NCBI RefSeq assembly: GCF_900215435.1
Contig: NZ_OCMY01000001.1
Span: forward strand, 992,001 to 1,056,000
Length of the DNA: 64,000 nucleotides
From: Candidatus Pantoea floridensis
GTDB taxonomy: Bacteria; Pseudomonadota; Gammaproteobacteria; Enterobacterales; Enterobacteriaceae
Direction of reading: 5' to 3'
Shown piece by piece: positions 9,707 to 16,503 of the stretch. Numbering within the stretch: the first letter of the stretch is position 1; each line of letters begins with the position of its first letter. Under the pieces are notes generated by a model. The model did not search any database. It was not told where the DNA came from and saw nothing but the letters and a program-made list of their open reading frames with translations. A program made the translations under genes and the position numbers.

Positions 9707-11293
9707 ATGATACAGAGCAATATGGCGCCGTTAGGCATGGCCGTTACGCCGCATCATCTTGCCAGCGAAAGCGCGTTAGCGGTGCTGCGTGAAGGCGGCA
9801 GCGCAATTGAAGCGATGGTGGCTGCGGCCGCCACCATCGCCGTGGTTTATCCGCACATGAACGGTTTGGGCGGCGACGGTTTCTGGTTGGTGGTGCCACC
9901 TAACGGCGATCCCATCGCCATTGACGCCAGCGGGGCGGCCGGTTCGCTGGCGCATGTCGATTTCTATCACGGCGAAACCCATATTCCGCATCGCGGGCCG
10001 AAAGCGGCATTAACCGTTGCCGGCACCGTGAGCGGCTGGCAGGAAGCCTTAACGCTGGCGCAGGAACTCGGTGCCGCGCAGCTGCCGTTAACTCGCCTGC
10101 TGCGCGATGCGATTCGCTATGCCGCCGACGGGATTCCGGTCACCGCTTCGCAAGCCGCCGCCACCGCCGCTAAGCAGCATGAGCTGCAGCATCAGCCCGG
10201 TTTTGCCGCCACTTACTTACCGGACGGCAGCGTGCCCGCCGCAGGCAGCCGCTTCACCCAACCGGCGCTGGCCAATACGCTGAGCATGTTGTGCGATCAC
10301 GGGCTGGAGAGTTTTTATCGCGGCGAACTGGCGCACCATCTGGCGCGCGAAATGACCGCACTTGGGATGCCGATCACCCTGGAAGATTTGCAAACCCACC
10401 AAGCGCGGCGCTGCACGCCACTGCATCTGGCACACAGCGAAGGCGATATCTGGAACATGACGCCGCCGACCCAGGGTTTGGTGTCGCTGGCGATCCTCGG
10501 CATTACCGATCGGCTCGCTATGGCAGACGCCGATGAGGCACAAACCGTGCACCGCATCGTTGAAGCCACCAAAAAAGCCTTCGCGCTGCGCGACCAGCAC
10601 ATCACCGATCCGCGCCACATCGACATTGATGTGCAGAGCCTGTTGGACGCCGAACATCTCAGCACGCTGGCGGCACAGGTAGACGACCGGCAAGCCGCGT
10701 CGTGGGGCACCGGACGCGGACCCGGCGACACGGTGTGGATGGGCGTGATGGACAGCAGCGGGCTGGCGGTCTCCTTTATCCAGAGCATCTACCACGAATT
10801 CGGCAGCGGCGTGGTATTGCCCGGCACCGGCATCACCTGGCAAAACCGTGGCGCTGCGTTCAGCCTGCAGCCCGACCATCTGCTGGCGCTGCAGCCGGGC
10901 AAACAGCCGTTCCACACGCTCAATCCTGCCGCCGCGCGTCTTAAAGATGGCCGCACCATGGTGTATGGCTCAATGGGCGGCGACGGCCAGCCGCAAACCC
11001 AGGCGGCGATTTTCACGCGCCATGTGATTCAGGGGCAGCCGTTGCAACAGGCAGTGAGCGCGCCGCGCTGGCTGCTGGGCCGCACCTGGGGACAATCATC
11101 GGATTCACTCAAGCTTGAAGCCCGCATCGCGCCGGAAACGGTGCAGCAGCTGCGCGCGCTCGGCCATGAGGTGGAACTGCTGCCTGACTTCAGTGAAGTG
11201 GTCGGCCATGCGGGTGCCATCGTTCGACATAACAACGGCATGCTGGAAGGCGCGTTCGATCCGCGCAGCAACGGCAGCGCCGCCGGTTTCTAA
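9707..11293 (+). CDS. hpxW: Oxamate amidohydrolase (gamma-glutamyltransferase-like Ntn hydrolase)
   Basis: Converts oxamate to oxalate and ammonia, the last step of the hpx route. The 528-residue protein is related to gamma-glutamyltranspeptidase and should self-cleave before Thr342 (GDTVWMGVMD), giving chains of about 341 and 187 residues. GLGGDGFWLVV and GSGVVLPGTGITWQNR are family-typical. The usual TTH at the cleavage site is TVW here, consistent with a non-transferase paralogue. No signal peptide is present, unlike periplasmic Ggt. The start is ATG 9707 after GAGAAAGAG; the upstream extension is repeat DNA. It is first gene of hpxWXYZ. Confidence 0.9.
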   Translation: MIQSNMAPLGMAVTPHHLASESALAVLREGGSAIEAMVAAAATIAVVYPHMNGLGGDGFWLVVPPNGDPIAIDASGAAGSLAHVDFYHGETHIPHRGPKAALTVAGTVSGWQEALTLAQELGAAQLPLTRLLRDAIRYAADGIPVTASQAAATAAKQHELQHQPGFAATYLPDGSVPAAGSRFTQPALANTLSMLCDHGLESFYRGELAHHLAREMTALGMPITLEDLQTHQARRCTPLHLAHSEGDIWNMTPPTQGLVSLAILGITDRLAMADADEAQTVHRIVEATKKAFALRDQHITDPRHIDIDVQSLLDAEHLSTLAAQVDDRQAASWGTGRGPGDTVWMGVMDSSGLAVSFIQSIYHEFGSGVVLPGTGITWQNRGAAFSLQPDHLLALQPGKQPFHTLNPAAARLKDGRTMVYGSMGGDGQPQTQAAIFTRHVIQGQPLQQAVSAPRWLLGRTWGQSSDSLKLEARIAPETVQQLRALGHEVELLPDFSEVVGHAGAIVRHNNGMLEGAFDPRSNGSAAGF

Positions 11294-11305
11294 CGGAGAT
11301 TATTG

Positions 11306-11491
11306 ATGAGTTCACAACCGGACTGGGCCTCCTATATCGCCCAAATGGAGCAGATTCTGGCGCTGGAGCTGGACGATGCGCGCCGTGCCGAATTGCTGAC
11401 GCAATTTAATCGCATCGCCGCGATGGCCGAGCCGCTGATGGCGCTGCCGCTCGACGATCGCCTGGAAGTGGCGGGAGTGTTCCATCCATGA
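11306..11491 (+). CDS. hpxX: AtzG-like small subunit, DUF4089
   Basis: A 61-residue acidic helical protein starting MSSQPDWASY, behind GGAG at 11295. It resembles the small DUF4089/AtzG partner proteins encoded next to AtzE-type amidases, in which the small chain forms a complex with the amidase. It overlaps hpxY by four bases (ATGA), which suits equimolar subunits. A TTG three bases earlier could be read as a start, but ATG 11306 is better spaced. Biochemical role in oxalurate hydrolysis is inferred. Confidence 0.85.
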   Translation: MSSQPDWASYIAQMEQILALELDDARRAELLTQFNRIAAMAEPLMALPLDDRLEVAGVFHP

Positions 11492-12885
11492 AACTGTCGT
11501 CATTATCGATTAACGCCCTGCATCAGGCGCTCAGCCTGGGTGAAATTAGCGCCCGCGAGATCGCACAAACGACGCTGGCAGCGATTGAGCAACATAACCC
11601 GGCGCTCAACGCCTGGACCGAAGTGACCGGCCAACGCATGCTGCGTGAAGCCGAGCAACTCGATCGGCAACGCCAGCGCGGCGAGACATTAGCGCCGTTG
11701 GCCGGCATTCCGTATGCGGTAAAGAACCTGTTTGATGTCGCTGGACACAGCACTTTAGCCGGTGCCAGCCTGTTCAGCGATCGCGCCGCGGCACGCGAAG
11801 ATGCCTGGGCGGTGAGCAAACTGCGTCAGTCCGGCGCGCTGCTCTCCGGTATGTTGAATATGGATGCCTACGCTTACGGCTTTACCACCGAAAACACCCA
11901 TTATGGCGCGACGCACAACCCACGAGATCTAACCCGCGTGGCGGGCGGCTCGTCCGGCGGTTCGGCGGCGGCGGTTGCAGCGGGTTTGGTGCACTTTTCA
12001 CTCGGCACCGACACTAACGGTTCGATCCGCGTGCCCGCTTCGCTGTGCGGCATCTTCGGTTTAAAACCCACTTTTGGTCGCCTGTCGCGCAGCGGCAGCC
12101 ATCCGTTTGTCGCCAGTCTCGATCACATCGGCCCGTTTGCCCGGTCGGTGGAAGATTTGAGCCTGGTGTATGACACTCTGCAAGGGGCGGATGCCAGCGA
12201 TGCCTTCCAGGCCGCACAGCCGGTTGCGCCGGTCAGCGATTTACTGCGCCACGGCGCAGAAGGCGTGCGCAGCGCAGTGCTCGGTGGTTTCTTCTCAACC
12301 TGGTGCAGCGATGAAGCGCGCGCCGCTGTGGCAGTGGTCGCCAAAGCGTTAAATGCCGTGGAGGAAGTCAGCTTACCCAATGCTGAAATCGCGCGTTCGG
12401 CGGCCTTTATCATGACCGCCGCCGAAGGTGGCAATCACTATTTACCTGCGCTGCGTAGCCAGCCGGAGCAGTTCGAGCCTAATTCGCGTGAACGCTTGCT
12501 GGCTGGCGCGATGCTGCCCTCGGCGTGGTATGTACAGGCACAGCGTTTCCGCCGTCACTTCCAGCAGCAGGTGCTACCGCTGTTTGAGCAGTTCGACGTG
12601 CTGATTGCGCCTGCCACGCCGTGCACCGCCACTACCATCGGCCAGGAAACCATTCACATCAACGGCCAGGATTTGCCGACGCGCGCCAGCATGGGCATGC
12701 TCACCCAGCCGATCTCCTTCCTCGGCTTACCGGTGTGCACCGTACCGCTGCACACCGCCAGCGGCTTGCCAATTGGTTTGCAATTGATCGCCGCACCGTT
12801 TAAAGAACATCTGGCACTGCGCGCCGCCTGGGCGCTGCAACAGCAGGGGCTGACGCTGCCACAAACCACCTTAATGGACGCCTGA
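11488..12885 (+). CDS. hpxY: Oxalurate amidohydrolase, amidase-signature family
   Basis: A 465-residue amidase of the AtzE type, predicted to hydrolyse oxalurate to oxamate. The Ser-cisSer-Lys triad is visible: Lys79 in IPYAVKNLFDVAG, the cis-Ser in GGSSGGS (residues 153-159) and the nucleophile Ser179 in TNGSIRVPASLCG. It is coupled to hpxX by overlap and followed after two bases by hpxZ. The family has many substrates. The oxalurate assignment rests on the linkage to hpxJ and hpxW, as in Klebsiella. Confidence 0.88.
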   Translation: MKLSSLSINALHQALSLGEISAREIAQTTLAAIEQHNPALNAWTEVTGQRMLREAEQLDRQRQRGETLAPLAGIPYAVKNLFDVAGHSTLAGASLFSDRAAAREDAWAVSKLRQSGALLSGMLNMDAYAYGFTTENTHYGATHNPRDLTRVAGGSSGGSAAAVAAGLVHFSLGTDTNGSIRVPASLCGIFGLKPTFGRLSRSGSHPFVASLDHIGPFARSVEDLSLVYDTLQGADASDAFQAAQPVAPVSDLLRHGAEGVRSAVLGGFFSTWCSDEARAAVAVVAKALNAVEEVSLPNAEIARSAAFIMTAAEGGNHYLPALRSQPEQFEPNSRERLLAGAMLPSAWYVQAQRFRRHFQQQVLPLFEQFDVLIAPATPCTATTIGQETIHINGQDLPTRASMGMLTQPISFLGLPVCTVPLHTASGLPIGLQLIAAPFKEHLALRAAWALQQQGLTLPQTTLMDA

Positions 12886-12887
12886 AG

Positions 12888-13271
12888 ATGACACCTGAAG
12901 ATATCGACCGCCCGGCGGTACTCGCCGACGTCACCGCCGCCTTTTATCGCTACGAGCAAGCGCTGATTAGCAATGACATCGCGGTGCTGGATGAGCTGTT
13001 CTGGCACGACCCACGCACCGTGCGCCTGGGTGCGGGTGAGAATTTATATGGCATTGACGAGATCCGCGCGTTTCGCGCCGCGCGCCCGTCAAAAGGCCTG
13101 GATCGTACGCTGCGCAATACGGTGATCACTACCTTTGGTGATGATTATGCGGTGTGCAGTACTGAGTTTACGCGCGCGGGCGTGGAGCAGATTGGGCGTC
13201 AACAACAGACGTGGGTCCGGATGCCGGAAGGGTGGCGGATTGTTGCAGCACAGGTCAGCTTGATGAGCTGA
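12888..13271 (+). CDS. hpxZ: HpxZ, AtzH-like protein (DUF3225, NTF2 fold)
   Basis: A 127-residue protein, MTPEDIDRPAVLADVTAAFY at the start, of the SnoaL/NTF2-like DUF3225 family. ALISNDIAVLDELFWHDP and GAGENLYGIDEIRAFRAAR are typical. The related AtzH of the cyanurate pathway forms a complex or acts on 1,3-dicarboxyurea, but the role of HpxZ is not established. It is the last gene of hpxWXYZ. Its stop codon lies inside a strong hairpin. Confidence 0.85.
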   Translation: MTPEDIDRPAVLADVTAAFYRYEQALISNDIAVLDELFWHDPRTVRLGAGENLYGIDEIRAFRAARPSKGLDRTLRNTVITTFGDDYAVCSTEFTRAGVEQIGRQQQTWVRMPEGWRIVAAQVSLMS

Positions 13272-13279
13272 CCTGTGCT
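13247..13279 (+). terminator. 14-bp hairpin over the hpxZ stop codon
   Basis: Arms AGCACAGGTCAGCT (13247-13260) and AGCTGACCTGTGCT (13266-13279) are perfect complements around the loop TGATG. The hpxZ TGA is inside the right arm. No T-run follows, so it is either a 3' stabilising structure or a non-canonical terminator. Confidence 0.5.
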
Positions 13280-13282
13280 GCC

Positions 13283-13550
13283 AGGTCAAGGGCGGTTTCG
13301 ATCGGCTTTCAGCCGACCGACCCAGGGGAGGCAGTCGCCCCTCCCCTGGGAACCCGGGCTTTTCGGCAGCACTCTCGCCCGCTACGCGGGTTCCCTCGTC
13401 AAATCCCACTTCCTGACGGACCGGCCCTGATTCGCCATCCTGGCTCAGCAGGCCCTTTCGCCGCCGTCCTGGCGGCTCATCCTGGAAGCAGGCTTCTCCT
13501 CGGCGAGAGTGATGCCGACTCAACACCCCCGCTGCACTATCTCTAATAAA
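13283..13550 (+). repeat. Structured GC-rich repeat element, left copy
   Basis: Left copy of an element found again, inverted, at 13575-13841. Hairpins in order: TCGGCT/AGCCGA (13302-13316), the 11-bp stem CCCAGGGGAGG/CCTCCCCTGGG (13321-13350), CCCGC/GCGGG (13378-13390), a bulged stem around 13423-13454, and GCCGCC/GGCGGC (13460-13476). The outer end reads AGGTCAA. Open frames crossing it (such as one containing TDPGEAVAPPLGTR) do not keep one frame between the two copies and are not called. It fills most of the hpxZ-hpxB gap. Confidence 0.8.
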
Positions 13551-13574
13551 ATCAAAAAATTCTATCGCTACACG

Positions 13575-13841
13575 ATCTCTTTTTAGGGCAGAGGTTTGGC
13601 AGCTGGGGGAGTGTCGTCAGAATTGCCGAACGGAGGGGGGATTCCAGGATGAGCCGCCAGGACGGCGGCGAGAGGCTGCGCTGAGCAGGAGCGAATCGCA
13701 GCCGGTCCGTCAGGAATTCACCTGAAGTGAGGGGACCGCGCAGCGGCAATTCTGCCGACAAAGAGACCGGGTCCCCAGGGGAGGGGCGACTGCCTCCCCT
13801 GGGTCGGTTGTCCGCAGGACAATCGAAACCGCCGTTGACCT
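13575..13841 (-). repeat. Structured GC-rich repeat element, right copy (inverted)
   Basis: Inverted partner of 13283-13550. Equivalent stems are TTGTCC/GGACAA (13808-13822), the same 11-bp stem (13774-13803), CCGC/GCGG (13736-13746), GGCTGCG/CGCAGCC (13674-13703) and GCCGCC/GGCGGC (13653-13669). The first stem differs from the left copy at three of six pairs, each compensated. The copies are tail to tail, separated by an AT-richer centre near 13545-13580. The outer end again reads AGGTCAA on the element strand. Confidence 0.8.
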
Positions 13842-13861
13842 TGAAGTTAACCTTGACCTTG

Positions 13862-13881
13862 AAAAGCCCTTAAAGGCTTTT
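13862..13881 (-). terminator. Probable terminator of hpxSAB
   Basis: Arms AAAAGCC and GGCTTTT with a six-base loop lie 32 bases past the hpxB stop, read on the minus strand and ending in TTTT. Two direct copies of TTGACCTTGAA sit just beyond, at 13835-13845 and 13853-13863. Confidence 0.5.
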
Positions 13882-13912
13882 AAAAAGCGGTCTGGCAGTC
13901 CGCCAGCGCCCA

Positions 13913-14872
13913 TCAAGCATCCGGCGCGGGATGCGTCTTAATCCAATGGTCGGCAATTTGCTGCCTCGTACACACCCATACATCCTCATGCTGCTGAATA
14001 TGATCGAGGAAGCGCTGCAGTCCGCGGAATTTCCCCGGACGCCCCAGCAGGCGACAGTGCATGCCAATCGACATCATCTTCGGCGCGGTTTCGCCCTCTT
14101 CATACAGCACATCAAAGGTGTCACGCAGGTAGGTGAAGAACTGCTCTGCGGTGTTGAAGCCCTGCGGCGAGGCGAAGCGCATGTCGTTGCACTCCAGCGT
14201 GTAGGGAATGATCAGATGCGGTTTTACCGTGCCGTCCTGACAGGTGACCTGCGTCCAGAATGGCAGGTCGTCGCCGTAGTAATCGCTGTCGTAGCTGAAT
14301 CCGCCCTGCTCGACCACTAAGCGACGCGTGTTCGGGCTGTCGCGGCCGGTGTACCAGCCGGTCGGCGCTTTGCCAAACAGATCGGTTAACACATCAACCG
14401 CCTGCTGCATATGCTGGCGCTCGGTTTTCGCGTCCATCGACTGATAGTGGATCCAGCGCCAGCCATGGCTGACTACATCGTAATCTGCCGCTTTAATCGC
14501 GTTGACGATTTCCGGATGACGCGCCAGCGCCATCGCCACGCCAAACACCGTTAACGGCAAACCGCGCTTTTGAAATTCATTATGGATGCGCCAGAAACCG
14601 GCGCGTGAGCCATATTCATACAGCGAATCCATCGACATATGACGATCGGCGTAGCTGGCCGCACCGATAATATCGGAAAGAAACTGCTCGGAACCGGCAT
14701 CGCCGTGCAGCACGTTATTCTCGGCACCCTCTTCGTAGTTGAGGACAAACTGCACCGCCACCCGCGCCTTGCCTGGCCACTGCGCATGCGGTGGGTTGCC
14801 GGCATAGCCGATCAGATCGCGTGGATAGTTCTTGTTGAAGCTGTACTCTTTCTTTTCAGATACATCATTCAT
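13913..14872 (-). CDS. hpxB: Allantoinase, PuuE-type (polysaccharide-deacetylase fold)
   Basis: Opens the ring of (S)-allantoin to allantoate. The 319-residue protein belongs to the metal-independent NodB-fold allantoinases, not the zinc amidohydrolase AllB. Family blocks are YPRDLIGYAGNPPHAQWPG, NYEEGAE near residue 46, YEYGSRAGFWRI, SHGWRWIHYQ and GWYTGRDSPNTRRL. It is third in hpxSAB, 35 bases after the racemase gene. Pairing with a racemase and a dedicated permease supports allantoin as substrate. Confidence 0.94.
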   Translation of the reverse strand: MNDVSEKKEYSFNKNYPRDLIGYAGNPPHAQWPGKARVAVQFVLNYEEGAENNVLHGDAGSEQFLSDIIGAASYADRHMSMDSLYEYGSRAGFWRIHNEFQKRGLPLTVFGVAMALARHPEIVNAIKAADYDVVSHGWRWIHYQSMDAKTERQHMQQAVDVLTDLFGKAPTGWYTGRDSPNTRRLVVEQGGFSYDSDYYGDDLPFWTQVTCQDGTVKPHLIIPYTLECNDMRFASPQGFNTAEQFFTYLRDTFDVLYEEGETAPKMMSIGMHCRLLGRPGKFRGLQRFLDHIQQHEDVWVCTRQQIADHWIKTHPAPDA

Positions 14873-14907
14873 TCTGCAAGTTCCTGTCGTCAGTCCTCAA
14901 CCAGCAC

Positions 14908-15639
14908 TTAGTTTAGGTGCTGAAATGCCCCGCTGAGCGGTTTTTCGAGCGGATAATCGAGATCGCCATGCTTACTGGTGCCGAAGCCTAGCGCCACCAG
15001 CGACTCCACCATTTTCACCGCGGCGCTTACGCCGTCGATCACCGGCAATCCAAGCTCTTTGGTTAACTCTTGCGCCAGCGATGCCATGCCGCCGCAGCCT
15101 AAGACAATCGCACCGCTGCCATCTTCACGTTTCGCCTGAATGCAGCGCTGACGCACCTTCTCCTGCGCCACACCGCTACCGTCCTCCAGCGCCAGCACCG
15201 GCAGATCGATGGCGTGCAGCGCAGCGCAATGGTGGGTAAAACCGTATTGCTGCAGCAAATGGCGGGCAATTACCAGCGTGCGCGGCAAGGTGGTGACGAT
15301 TGAGAAGCGCGTTGCCACCAGCGTGGCAGTGTGCATCGCCGCTTCTGCGATGCCGATCACCGGTCCGCTCGCCAGTTCGCGCGCCGCCAGTAATCCCGGA
15401 TCGCCAAAGCAGGCAATAATATGGCCGCTAACCCCCTGCTCTTTACCGCGCTTCACCTGCTCCAGCACGCCAATCGCCGCAATGGCTTCATCAAAATGCC
15501 CTTCAATCGACGGCACGCCGTGGTCTGGACATACCGCCAGAATCTCGGTGCCCGGTGCGGCGACCGCGCGGGCGGCGGCGCCAATGGTTTCCGTCATCGC
15601 CAGGCTGGTATTGGGATTGATCACCTGGATCAGGCTCAT
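14908..15639 (-). CDS. hpxA: Allantoin racemase (Asp/Glu racemase family)
   Basis: Interconverts (R)- and (S)-allantoin so that externally supplied racemate can enter the pathway. It has 243 residues with the two catalytic cysteines of a cofactor-independent racemase: Cys77 in GHIIACFGDPGL and Cys182 in AIVLGCGGMA. The start MSLIQVINPNTS is a family hallmark. It overlaps hpxS by four bases. Hydantoin racemase is the nearest alternative, excluded mainly by the neighbours. Confidence 0.92.
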   Translation of the reverse strand: MSLIQVINPNTSLAMTETIGAAARAVAAPGTEILAVCPDHGVPSIEGHFDEAIAAIGVLEQVKRGKEQGVSGHIIACFGDPGLLAARELASGPVIGIAEAAMHTATLVATRFSIVTTLPRTLVIARHLLQQYGFTHHCAALHAIDLPVLALEDGSGVAQEKVRQRCIQAKREDGSGAIVLGCGGMASLAQELTKELGLPVIDGVSAAVKMVESLVALGFGTSKHGDLDYPLEKPLSGAFQHLN

Positions 15640-16358
15640 GATGCCGCTCCTTTGTTACCGGCAAATAACCGGGAGAAATCGGGTAACGTTTCGCCGCTGC
15701 GCTCAAAGTGCAGACTGCTAACAATGTGCTCAAAGTGGTGCTGCAGAGCGGCGGTTAACGCCGGCAGATCTTTTTTTCGTAGCAGATCCACGAGCCGATC
15801 GTGATGATCGCAACGGCAGCCGCGCTGCCACGGCGCGCCGTAAGCGGCGATCACCAGCGACGAGCGCTGCGTTAAACGCGTCACCATATCGGTAAGCACT
15901 GCATTACCGGAAATCGCCTGCAGCTGAATATGGAAGGCGGCGGATAAGCGGATCGCGGCGGCACCATCGTGCTGCTGGTGCGCCTGCTGTTCGGACTCAA
16001 TCAGATCGGCCAGCGCGGCCAAATGCGGTTGCTGCACATGGCTCAGCACCGCCGGCAGATTTGCACACTCCAATAAACTACGGGTGGTGAAGATATCGCG
16101 TGCTTCATCCACGCCCGGCGTCGCTACTTGTGCACCACGTCTGGGCGACAAGGTGATCATTTGCACCGCGGCGAGGCGTTGCAGCACTTTACGAATGCCG
16201 GTGCGGCTCACGCCAAATACTTCTGATAAGGCTTCTTCCGGCAATTTACTGCCCGGCGGCAGTTGATGTTCAACGATGGCGGTGAGAAGCGCCTGGTAGA
16301 TGGGTTCATCGCGATCGGTCAGATCGGCAGCCGTTTTCTGGCCTGTTTCACTCTTCAT
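15636..16358 (-). CDS. hpxS: GntR/FadR-type regulator of the allantoin genes
   Basis: A 240-residue GntR-family repressor/activator. The N-terminal winged helix spans about residues 18-80, with EPIYQALLTAIVEHQLPPGS and SRTGIRKVLQRLAAVQMI. The C-terminal all-helical FCD ligand domain holds AAFHIQLQAISGN. It is first gene of hpxSAB and divergent from hpxC, with twin palindromes in the gap. That layout suggests it controls both promoters and responds to an allantoin-pathway metabolite; the effector is unknown. Confidence 0.92.
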   Translation of the reverse strand: MKSETGQKTAADLTDRDEPIYQALLTAIVEHQLPPGSKLPEEALSEVFGVSRTGIRKVLQRLAAVQMITLSPRRGAQVATPGVDEARDIFTTRSLLECANLPAVLSHVQQPHLAALADLIESEQQAHQQHDGAAAIRLSAAFHIQLQAISGNAVLTDMVTRLTQRSSLVIAAYGAPWQRGCRCDHHDRLVDLLRKKDLPALTAALQHHFEHIVSSLHFERSGETLPDFSRLFAGNKGAAS

Positions 16359-16392
16359 TACCTGCTCCGGTAAGTGCCTGTGTGCTGCACAT

Positions 16393-16423
16393 CGTATACG
16401 TGAAATTAATTTTTTGTATACAA
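16393..16423. promoter_or_regulatory. Twin GTATAC palindromes, candidate HpxS operators
   Basis: CGTATACG (16393-16400) and TTGTATACAA (16414-16423) share the GTATAC core, with centres 22 bp apart, two helical turns. They lie 35-65 bases from the hpxS start and 80-110 from the hpxC start. GntR proteins commonly bind such short palindromes as dimers. Binding by HpxS is inferred from position. Confidence 0.55.
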
Positions 16424-16503
16424 GAAATCAATTCTGGCCTGGATCCTGCAATACCGTTTCACGCTGTGATTATTTTTCCATGATGTTGAGAGGAGCAGGT
16501 TTC

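Noticed and set aside
13089..13546. Overlapping frames of 111 and 145 residues on both strands after hpxZ
   Set aside because: They run through the structured repeat element; the frame is not kept between its two copies, and one overlaps hpxZ antisense.
13552..13916. Minus-strand frames of 69 and 68 residues in the right repeat copy
   Set aside because: Same reason: by-products of GC-rich hairpin DNA. Such frames may be mis-annotated as hypothetical proteins.
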